Of a stretch of DNA of 64,000 nucleotides, positions 53,378 through 62,560 are shown piece after piece (the stretch's first letter is position 1; each line of letters begins with the position of its first letter). The DNA lies in the NCBI RefSeq assembly GCF_001641265.1, contig NW_020167530.1, positions 620,001 to 684,000 of the forward strand. The letters are read 5' to 3'. The notes under the pieces were generated by a model. It had not been told where the DNA came from and searched no databases. It was given only the letters and a program-made list of their open reading frames with translations. This DNA is from Pseudogymnoascus destructans (lineage: Eukaryota; Ascomycota; Leotiomycetes; Thelebolales; Thelebolaceae). Made by a program: the position numbers and the translations under genes.

Positions 53378-53777
53378 TCGATGGAAATGTCTCTCACCCA
53401 GGAATGAAGGTCAGATGAGTTCTGGCAACCATCTGGTAACCTGGTACCTAAAGGCCAAAGGTTATAGTGTGGAATAGGACATCAACAATATGGGAATGGA
53501 GTTGGAGTTATGGCGTCTTGATCAATGAAGTCGCACCCCGTTTTTAACATAAGTAATGGCTAATCAAACACGTGATATAACTGAGTTGCCAAGACCCATA
53601 CTAGGTACTCAGCAAGTGAGTAATCCTCATTCAACAATACTCGGGACATGAGCGAGTAACTCAGCTGGGTGAGTAAAAATTCTACTACTCGACTCGTGAG
53701 TACCCAGTGCGCAGCCTAGTTCTCAGTAGTTGTAACCTATATACTTCAACTAATCAACAACTTGTCTACCACCAACA

Positions 53778-55031
53778 CTTCCAATGACCTCCAGTGACTA
53801 TGTGTTACAATTTACTACCCAGGATGATGCTTCGCAGGGTCTCATCGAATTACCCAAAAGCCGGTCCAGCTCTGTCCCCCTCCCGCCCCCAGAAAGCATC
53901 AGGCCGATAAGACCGCTGGCATATAACCGCCTCCCTGCCCCCTCTATATTGCAGAGGAGCCCCAGTGCCCCACCACCGCTGCATGACGGGCCAGGAAGGC
54001 TATATTGCCAGCGACGATAGCGCTTACCGAAGCATGACAAGCTGTCGCCGATGCGTGACCGGCCGCGGCATGGCTAAAATAGCAGTTGTTTGCGGCTGGC
54101 CTTGCGAGGCACTACATCGGGGCTGCGCAATAAGGGCGGGCGGTGTGAGACGGGGCTCGAGGACTACAGGAAGTTGTGCGAGCTGATCGGAATGCTGTGC
54201 ACGTCTTGAAGCGAAGGGGGCCTCGGCGCTGACGCTGGTGTGTGAGAGCCTAGCTTCTGTGCTGTTCCAATGGTGTGACGGGCTCGAGGATCACGCGTTA
54301 CACGATAGTGACACCAGGTTATCACTGACGCATCTCCGCATTTGGGTTGGGAGGAGATTATTTGCTATCAGAGTGGTTTCTTGAGTCTACGACACGACCT
54401 AGATCATCATTGGTGGTCCTATTGGTGGCGTTTGTGTTGAGAGCTTTTATCATATACCGCCGAGTGCCTTCTACGCGTTGCCCAGGAAGCTAACACGTTT
54501 CTGTGGACGTTCGGATTAGAAAGTATCATGTTATTTGCGTGGTTTCGAAGCATCAAACGACCGTGATGCGTTTCCAGAATGTCTGAATTGGAAAGTATCA
54601 CATGCTGCCTTTTCTAGGTTCAAGCATCGTCTGTGGCATCCTATGAGGCGTTTTTGGCAGCGTTCGGATTGGAAAGTATCATATGCTGCCTTAGTGGTTT
54701 CGAAACATCGACCATGGGATTCCTCGATGCATGTCTTCATTTACTAAAGTCTTAGTGGAAGCAAGCAGGTTTTTCAGTCTTCGAGCGCAGATGATGAAAC
54801 ATGCTATTCGAATAAATACTAGAGACGGCCTAAGCTATTGAGTTGAATATTAACCACACATGGACTATTATTAAATGCCCCAAGTGGTAGGCCACAAAAA
54901 CAAACAATTTCACATCGCAGCCGCCAACATAACAATCGCTCATACCCCGCATCAGAATGTCACACGGCGTCCTACAGGAACTTGACCGAGTGCACCGCAT
55001 TACCACCCCTCCATATTTACAGAAGCACTGT
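53778..55031. other. Intergenic region after the transposon stack
   Basis: About 1.25 kb between the copia LTR end and the CFEM gene. It contains a set of three imperfect repeats (54508-54710) but no recognised gene. The frame at 53784-54020 starts right after the LTR but has no Gag features. The right end is the 3' UTR of the CFEM gene. Confidence 0.45.
54508..54710. repeat. Three imperfect ~75-80-bp repeats
   Basis: Each unit has the plan CGTTCGGATTGGAAAGTATC, then ATATGCTGCCTTAGTGGTTT and CGAAGCATCG-like sequence. Units lie at about 54508-54557, 54580-54632 and 54661-54710, separated by related but more divergent spacers. They are non-coding as far as can be judged. Confidence 0.7.
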
Positions 55032-55606
55032 TTACAGGAGCACCAAAGCCGCCGCAAAGCCAGCAGCCAACCCCATCCCTCTGCTGCCCAAGTTCACCAT
55101 CGCCGCGCCCGAGCTGCTCGAAGTCTGGGCCGCCGACGTTGAGGTAGTCTCCGTAGTAGGAGCTTGCGTAGTTCCGCCAGTCGTAGAGCCGCCCGTTGTT
55201 GCGGCCGCCATCCCCTTGCTGGAGGAGGAGGAGGAGGAGGAGGAGGAGTTGCAGACGACCTGATCCGGGACCTGGACTGGCGGGTCGGCGGTGCCGCAGA
55301 TGGCCTTCGCATAGGCGATGGCGCCGTTGCGGCCGGCCTCGTCGCACTTGTTGACGAGGCAGCAGGCGATGTTGCTGAGGAAGTCTTTGTTGCTGCAGAT
55401 GCAGTTCGTGTTGAGGTTGTTGCAGCCGGCGATGCTGGAGCCGGATGTGAACTGGTCGACGCAAGGTTTCTGGGAAGGAGCACAGGTTAGAATGTACTTG
55501 TCTGTCTGCTGACGCAAGGGGGGCTTACGGCACAGTCGGGAACGCCGCCTGCGGCGGAGCTGACGCTGATGAGTATGGCGAGGGCGATGGCGGCGGAGGC
55601 GCGCAT
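55032..55606 (-). CDS. CFEM-domain GPI-anchored cell-wall protein
   Basis: Exon 1 (55606-55529) encodes the signal peptide MRASAAIALAILISVSSAAG and the first Cys (VPDCA). After a 59-nt intron, exon 2 (55469-55032) completes 171 aa. The CFEM spacing is clear: C-A-x2-C, then 12 residues to GC, NCIC, a CC pair, NKC and, 15 residues on, C. A Ser/Thr-rich stalk (about 100-150) and a hydrophobic end GLAAGFAAALVLL follow, so a GPI anchor in the plasma membrane or wall is likely. CFEM proteins act in heme uptake, adhesion or plant interaction. The Asp that coordinates heme in the iron-uptake types falls in NNLNTNC, where no Asp is present, so heme binding is doubtful. One extra Cys exists. Confidence 0.88.
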
Positions 55607-56505
55607 GTTGGAAGGTAGCGGGTGAGCTGTATGGGTTGTAGTGGTAAAGATTGCGATGGCAAGACGATGATGAGATGAAGCGGTCGACGTTCAATTGAAG
55701 AGATGGGGTCAGTTCGGATATTGAGGGACCATGCAGGAACGGCTAAACAGAGGGGTTCAGGGTCTACTCGGTACAGTAAGGTGTGACATCCCCTCCCAAA
55801 ATCCGGTCGTCTCAGTCCCGCGAAGTCTTACATCTTGGCCTGCCGTTTACCGCTGTGATACACGGTGAATCACTGAGAAATGGCAGATCTGCATGGTTGG
55901 GAATATGGTTACAATATAATTTCAAGGGGGATTTGATTCTTATAAAGCAACGTGCGACGTGATTTTCCCTTGAATGTTGACAGGATGGCCGCTAAACTAC
56001 TTACAGTGACATGTGACAACAAGGCTCGGCCGCTACCTTTTAGCAACTCTGGGGAATCTGGGGTAGTAACGGTCGCTGGTGAGAAACTTATAAAGCCAAC
56101 AAAGCACTAATGCAAGGTCGATGTAAGGTAAACAATCGAGACATCGAGAAATATCGATGGACGCTCTTATTTCTAAATCGGCTGAGGTAAGGGATTCCAT
56201 TGGAGTTAAGGGCCAATCGATCTAATACTTCACAGACATTTAGGTGAGCACGGTCCAGAAGCGGTTAGTCGTCATGCCTCGACGGTGATACAGCCGTCTC
56301 CGCCGCCCTTGATTGAATGGCCGACAGATGATCAATCTCATCACACCCCTTTCGCACAGCTTCAAAAGGAGACGCAGTGCGCAGGCGGTCGGCGCTGCTC
56401 TCTGCCTACTTTCTCATATGCTCCGTATACCACCCTGATCACCATACCCGACCAGCGCTTCGACAGAAACTCGAGGACGGAAAGCTTTTGTGCAGACGCG
56501 GCAAG
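55607..56505. other. Intergenic region (CFEM / MFS divergent promoters)
   Basis: About 900 bp between two divergent genes. Frames at 56285-56505 run into the MFS gene in phase but upstream of its most likely start codon, and show no transporter-like sequence. No repeats or RNA genes seen. Confidence 0.45.
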
Positions 56506-58561
56506 ATGGGTCTTTGGATTCTGGAAGATAAGGTGATGGACCATGTTCCAGGTATGCGCATTCACACCCAGCTACTGATCCCTAGAACTGACGATGCGGC
56601 AAAGGCACCACTAGATATTTCGATAAGCCACATCTGCAAGAAGCTGGTAGAGAAGATGTCTCCCATCTCAAGTGCGATACAAGTGGAGCGGATCCGATTA
56701 TCCTCGTCCCGCAGCCCAGCGATGACCCGAATGATCCTCTGGTATGGCTTGGACAATCCGGGGGGTAGCTTTGAAGGCTAATGATATGCGCAGAATTGGC
56801 CGCTGTGGAAACGCGATGTGATAATGTTCGTATTGTCCCTAACAGCAATCTTCGCAACGGCACTAGGTCCCATCTTAGCAGCGAATACCTTGTCGATCTC
56901 GGAAAAATATGGAAGAACAGTCACAGATGGGGCTCTCCTGACAGGATACTTCCTGTTTGGGGTAGGGTTCGCTGGAACCTTCTTCGTGCCCTCGGCGAGG
57001 AAATGGGGCAAGAGGCACTTGCTAATCTTCGGAACTATACTGTTGGTTGCGTCGAGCGCCTGGGCCGGCGCCGCCGAGCTGAATTATACGAGTATGCTAT
57101 GGGCCAGGATCTTTCAGGGCGTTGCCAATGCGCCCTTCGAGGCTCTCATCAACGCCATCGTGGGAGATCTATATTTCGTTCATGTATGAACCTCAACTCC
57201 CCTAACCGGTGAGTGTCTTCAGCTGACAACGGTAATAGGAACGCGGCAAGCGCATGGCACTAATGAATTTTGCCCTCTTCGGCGGTGCATTCTTCACCCC
57301 CATCCTCGCCGGCAAGATCTCAAACAATATGGGCGTGCCGTGGATTTTCAATTTCGTGGCCATATTTTGCGCATTGTGTCTCCCGGCAGTAATCTTCTTC
57401 GTCCCAGAGACGGCATACCGACGCGACCCGCGCCTAAACACAGACATGCTAGCAGCCAGTGAAAGCACCCAAGATGTAACCCTCAACTCCGGCCTAGAAG
57501 CTACCCAAACCAACGGCAACGGCGCCTGCACCAACGGCAACGAAAACGAGAAATCCGACGACTCCCCCCCCTCAACAGAGGCAGCCATACCACTGCACCG
57601 CTACCCCGGCGCCGACACCCCCAAACGCACCTACATCCAATCCCTCAAGCCCTTCAGCGGGACCTACACAGACGAGAACTTCTTCAAGATCCTCCTCCGC
57701 CCCTTCCCCCTCTTCTTCCACCCCGCCATTCTCTGGGCCTGCCTCATCCAAGGCACGCTAATCGGCTGGACCATCTTCATCGGCATCCTCGTCGCCTCCA
57801 TCTTCCTCGGCTCGCCCAACTACTGGGGCGAAGTCGAGAGCGGGTACGCGTATACGGGCCCCTTCATCGGCGCTTTAATCGGCTTCTTGATCGCAGGCGC
57901 GCTGGCGGACTGGAGCGCAAAGTTTATGACGCGCCGAAATGGGGGGATTTATGAGCCGGAGTTCCGTATCGTGCTGGTGATTCCGCAGCTTGTGTTTGGG
58001 TGTGCGGGTCTATATGGGTTCGGGATCGTGGCGACGGATCTGGTTAGGTTTCATTGGGCGTGGGCGGTGTTCTTTTATTGTTTGGAGGTTATGGGGATGG
58101 TGGTGGGAGCGGTGGCGAGCTCGCTTTATATCATTGATGCGCATCGTAGGTACCCCTTTTTTAGGCCTTTTACTATCCCACGCTGTTTTCGCCGCATTCC
58201 CTTCAGCTCGCTGCTGGCGACGAGCTTGCTAACTGACCGCCCTAGGCAACATCGCCATCGAGGCATTCACCTGCCTCCTCATCTTCAAGAACTTCTTCAG
58301 CTTTGGCCTCACCTTCGTGGCCTTCAAGTGGGTGAGCACCAACGACACGCGATATGTTTTCATGGTCATCTCGACTGTTCAAGTCCTCGTCTGTCTGCTC
58401 AGCGTCCCGATGTGTAAGCTCCCCTCCCCACCCCCTCCATCAGATGTACAGCGCCGAGTTCAAAGCTAACCCTCTTCCCCTCTCCTCTAGACATCTTCGG
58501 GAAGCGAAACAGGAGCTTCTTTCACAGGCACGATATCATGAAGATAACGCGTCTGGACTAA
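56506..58561 (+). CDS. Major facilitator superfamily transporter, 572 aa
   Basis: Six exons: 56506-56551, 56605-56741, 56794-57183, 57239-58145, 58246-58413, 58491-58561. The start MGLWILEDKVMDHVPG and the pre-membrane motif IILVPQPSDDPNDPLNWPLW are the standard N-terminus of a large fungal drug:H+ antiporter-like group. Twelve membrane helices are expected: six from about residue 65 to 230, a long polar loop (about 240-320, with a Gly/Asn-rich stretch), and six more. The signature FQGVANAPFEALINAIVGDL lies in helices 4-5. ERGKRMAL follows the third intron, and IEAFTCLLIFKNFFSFGLTF lies in the last part. The substrate is unknown; such proteins export toxins, drugs or small organic compounds. 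Splicing of exons 1-2 and 4-5 was chosen by frame and family pattern. Confidence 0.9.
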
Positions 58562-58975
58562 CTGTTGCTCCTTGGATATTCATCGTCATGGGTGTTTACA
58601 CGGTGTTTATTGAGCAAGGAAGGGAAAGAGTCATGGCTAAGTCCATGACGATGATTTCTGTTGGGATTTGATTCGTTGAGGGTTAATGGGTTAAAAGGTT
58701 AAACAAAGCGATGGGCATAATGATCTAGCAGTAGTCTTCTCAGTCCTGCCGAGGTCCGAGCATTATCAGCTATCAATCTCAATCCCAATCAAACGATATA
58801 TTTTAATCCACCCGATCACCAGAGAGAAGATTCCCATTATAATAAATACCAGCTAAAACGGCTTGGGTAAATCCACCGCATCTATGCCAAACATGACCTT
58901 CCTTATAGTAGTTCACCCTGACGCCGCTTCCCAGACTCCTCTCCCATATAGAGCATCCCAAAGATCTACCCGAAT
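58562..58975. other. Convergent 3' intergenic region
   Basis: About 410 bp between the 3' ends of the MFS transporter and the aminopeptidase. AT-rich, with no open frame of interest. Confidence 0.5.
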
Positions 58976-61764
58976 TTAAAGCTCGCTCTTCACAATAGGA
59001 GCGGTATACCCATTCTCCTTAACCCACTTCGCGACATCCTCGCGATCCCTCTCCAACCAGCTGCTCTTAGCATGGATAGAGTCCAAGCTCTGCGCCAATC
59101 CCATAGCAAAGCCCTTGGTGCTCCTCTCCGCGAAGAACGCCTCAACCTTCGTCATCTGCTCCAGGCTCGTGAAGCTGGATGTGCAGATCGAGACCATGGA
59201 GCCGAGCATGGAGAGGCCTGCCGGGAGGCGGCGGGCCAGCTCGTCCCAGTTCACAGTCATCCATTCGAACAGCGCGTTGATGCCGTCGGGGTGGGTGCGG
59301 AGCGCGCTGATGGGCATGTATATATCCTGCTCCTTGACCTCGTCGCTGATGGATAGCGCGAGGGAGCGCTGGATGAGCTCGGGGTTCTTGGCGCGGCCGA
59401 GAGAGCGGAGGGCGGTGTTGCGCTCGTCAGTGTTGACCGAGTTGCGGTAGACGCCGAGGATGGTGTCGTACTATTTGGGTCAGCTAAAGGACTAGATTGG
59501 AATGTTGGTTAGAAAGCTTACCTCCTCGGCACCGCCGTATTTCAGGGCCATGGCGAAGACACTACCACGAATGTTGGGGTGGATGGCAGAGTGGTCACCC
59601 TTGGAGAACTTGGCAAACATGTCCTTTGCGGCGTCAATGATAACCTTGTCGCCGGCAAGACCAGCACTACCAAAGAGCATGGCCTTGAACTGCTGCTCAA
59701 TGTGGCCATCAGACTCCTTGAATTCCCAGCCGGCCTTGTGGGCCTTCTCGCTCACGAGCTCTCTGGTGAAGGCTTCGATCGACTCCTTGACCTTCGGGTC
59801 TTCAAAGACCCATGCGCCTTGGATAGCAGCAAGTCTGGTGATGATTTCATTCCATACAACAAACTCGGTTTCGCTGTTAAAGCCCTTAAGCAAGTTCAGG
59901 ACACCCGAAGTCTTCTGGTATCCGGATGTCGCAAGTGCACCAGCATCTGCGATCATGCCAGCACGGTCCTCGACGGTCAGGAGACCACCCTTGGCAGCCT
60001 CACCGAGCTTCTTAAGGCGCTCTGGCGTGTAAGATGTGCGGTAAATGTTGGTGTGGTCGGCGTTAAGCTTGAAGAAATCGTTGCTAGCAAGGGGGAAAGA
60101 CTTCTCGCGCTCAGTGAGGGTCAGAGTCTCATCAATGCCATTCTTGGTGCGAAGGCTGAGGAAGACAGGGTAGAGGATCTGGTCCTCCTCTGGCTTCACA
60201 TCAGCTGTGCGAAGGAAGCGGTTCTGCTTGACGTGAATGCTCTTGTCGTCATTCTCGGTCACGGTGATAACAGGGTATCCAACATTCTTGGTCCAAATGT
60301 CCATGACCTTCCGGACATCCTTGCCGCTGGCAGTGCTCAACGCAGCCCACAAGTCACCAGTTTGAGTGTTGCCATAGGCGTGCTCTTTGAGGTAAAGTCT
60401 GATGCCCGCCATGAATACGTCCTCACCAAGGTAAGTAGAAATCATGCGCAGAACGCAAGAACCCTTCGAGTACGAAATAGCATCGAAGATCTGGTTAACC
60501 TCATCAGCGCGCTTGACAGGGACCTCGATAGGATGACTGCTACGCAGAGAATCGAGACCAAGGGCGCTTTGAAGGTTGTCGGTAACATATCCTTGCCACA
60601 CCTTCCACTCTGGGAAGAAGATGTTGCACGAGTACCACGACATCCAGGTAGCAAATCCCTCGTTAAGCCATAGTCCGTCCCAGAAGTCCATGGTAACCAG
60701 GTTTCCGAACCACTGGTGGGCAAGCTCGTGCTGGACAACCTCCGCAACACGCTCCTTGGTGGCAGCACCGCTGGTCTTCTCGTCAAACATCACATCGACG
60801 ACACGGTAGGTGATGAGACCCCAGTTCTCCATAGCACCAGCAGCGAAATCTGGAATGGCAACCATATCCATCTTTGGCAGTGGGAATTCGCTGTCGAATG
60901 TCTTCTCGTAGAACTCCAGAGTGCGGGCAGCAAGCTCCAAGGAGAAGCGGCCGTGCTCGATATCCTGGTTAGGGGGAGCGTAGACACGAACTGGCAGTCT
61001 GAACTTGTCGGTCTCGATATAGTTCAGCTCTCCAACGATGAACGCCAATAGGTATGTGGACATTAATGGCGACTTGTTGAAGGTGACAGCCTTCTTGGTA
61101 GTCTTCGTAATCTCCGACGTTACCTCTTTCTCCGAGGCAACATCCATGTTGCTCAGGCAGGTAAGGTTCTTGTCCGCCATAAGCGTAATGGTGAAGGCAG
61201 CCTTCAGCGCTGGCTCGTCGAAACATGGGAAGGCCCTCCGGGCGTCCGTGGGCTCCATTTGAGACGTTGCGAGTATGCCAGTCGATCCATCCTTGTTCTT
61301 GTATGATGATCTGTAGAAACCAGCCATCTTGTCGTTAAGCTCGCCCGTGAAGGTCATCTCGAGCTGTGCCTTGCTACCAGCTGGGATCACCTCTTTGAAC
61401 GCAACCTTGGTCGTCTGTGTCGATTCATTGTATGATAGTTCGGGGGATGACCTAGAGAACAGAATGGTCAGTTACAGTGCAAAGGAGAGTAAACAGGGAA
61501 TGCGGGGCCTCACGTAATCGTCTGGTCCCCAGAGATCACCTTGGTGCTCTTGATATTCAGCTCCAAGGTGTTGAGCGAAACAGAGGTGGTGTCCTCCGCG
61601 ACGTCCAAGTCGATAATGACATGCCCCTCATAGGTGAAGTCCTTGAAGTTTGGCTCGAGTGTCAAATGGTAGTGTCTTGGGATAACATTCGCGGGCAAGA
61701 TCTCTCTTCCCTGTGTAACGTCCACAACACTTCCCACAGCGCTTTCTCCGTGTAGTTTGCACAT
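58976..61764 (-). CDS. M1-family zinc aminopeptidase (Aap1/Ape2 type)
   Basis: Three exons on the minus strand: 61764-61514, 61451-59522 and 59470-58976 (introns 62 and 51 nt), 891 aa. It begins MCKLHGESAVGS, then GREILPANVIPRHYHLTLEP. Landmarks of M1 metallopeptidases are the substrate-anchoring GAMEN (289-293) and HELAHQWFGN (325-334) with the third zinc ligand Glu348 in WLNEGFA. The C-terminal helical ERAP1-like domain covers the last third. It removes N-terminal amino acids from peptides. Yeast relatives are cytosolic or in the periplasm. The frame upstream of Met1 stays open, basic and almost free of acids through a probable intron, which resembles a mitochondrial presequence without an ATG. 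Confidence 0.93.
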
Positions 61765-62560
61765 TTCGTGACGTCGGTAGGAGCAGTGTCTGGCCGAGGT
61801 AGCTTTGATTATATTGCTGGCAATTGAAAGTTGTGGCCGGTTGGAAGATAATGTTGTCCTGTCTTCTGTTAGTTGAGGGGGCGTGGGGTATCAGGCAGTA
61901 GCAGGGCTAGCTTCTGTCTACGTACGTTGTCTTGGAAAGAGCTCGATAGGGCAGGTTGCTATCGGTGAAGCCGCGCCGCTGAATAGGGAACCTGCGAAGG
62001 GCTGGCCGTATATATAGCGAATTGCGAACAGTCAAATTGACCAGTGAAAGAGCAGAGGCACGCATTGACTATGAATAAGAAAGAACAATCACTAAAAGGA
62101 GTGTGGGCGCGACTTTGGTAACGATGCGGGTGCATACTTTTTGTGATCCTAGCCGATATTCACGCCTAACATATCAGGCAAGACGTTGAATTTCTATGTG
62201 AAGAGCAGAATAGTAGCAAAGTTACTCGTCATAAATTGATATTATTTTAAGTGTTATTTTATCCCCGTCGAATCAAAATACCCATGTAGAGAACAATAGT
62301 AGCTGCCCATGTTTTAGGGCTCCTCGAGCCATTGTGCTCCAGTTGTTGAAAACGCCGCAAAATGCTAAGCCTCACCAACCACCACCCTGTATATGTCCAT
62401 GCCTTTCCCTAGTATCATCTCCTTGAAGCGCCCCTTGATTAAAATGATTGTGATATCGCGAAAAATGATTGTGTCATAGCATCGTATCGTCCAAACCGTT
62501 GTTGATAGTAACAATCGGCACCTTCTCCCTTGCATCGTCTCCCTTATGTATAACTCCAGT
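61765..62560. other. Intergenic region, aminopeptidase promoter and WD-repeat gene 3' end
   Basis: About 800 bp. From 61765 to about 62000 the minus strand holds the likely 5' leader of the aminopeptidase with a GTACGT...GAAG intron (about 61873-61924). The rest is AT-rich without genes. Confidence 0.5.

Larger units (their letters stand above)
49488..53718. mobile_element. hAT-type DNA transposon carrying a histone H3-like gene copy
   Basis: Ends TAGGCTGCGCACT (49488-49500) and AGTGCGCAGCCTA (53706-53718) are perfect 13-bp inverted repeats, bracketed by 8-bp direct repeats GTTCTCAG (49480-49487, 53719-53726). Eight-bp duplications with short TIRs define the hAT superfamily. Subterminal regions (49500-49640, 53580-53705) are filled with ACTCG/CGAGT-type repeats, as hAT transposases require. 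Inside, on the minus strand, lies the N-terminal zinc-finger part of a transposase. The catalytic domain is absent, so this is a non-autonomous derivative. Without the nested element it measures about 2.45 kb. It sits in the 3' LTR of the copia element. Confidence 0.92.
44521..53777 (+). mobile_element. 5'-truncated Ty1/copia element with nested insertions
   Basis: Gag, protease, integrase, reverse transcriptase and RNase H follow in copia order from 44521 to 49305. A purine-rich tract (AGAGGGG at 49408-49414) precedes a probable 3' LTR starting TGTTGCAGG at 49417. That LTR is split by the hAT at 49488-53718 and ends CCACCAACA at 53777. With the hAT and one target copy removed it would be about 120 bp with TGTTG...CAACA ends. 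No matching 5' LTR or primer-binding site is present. The left end is replaced by the TGTAA element. Two or more frameshifts and the nested insertions make it inactive. Confidence 0.8.

Noticed and set aside
59579..60673. 364-codon plus-strand frame opposite the aminopeptidase
   Set aside because: It is the antisense mirror of a well-supported M1 peptidase exon. It has no family features of its own.
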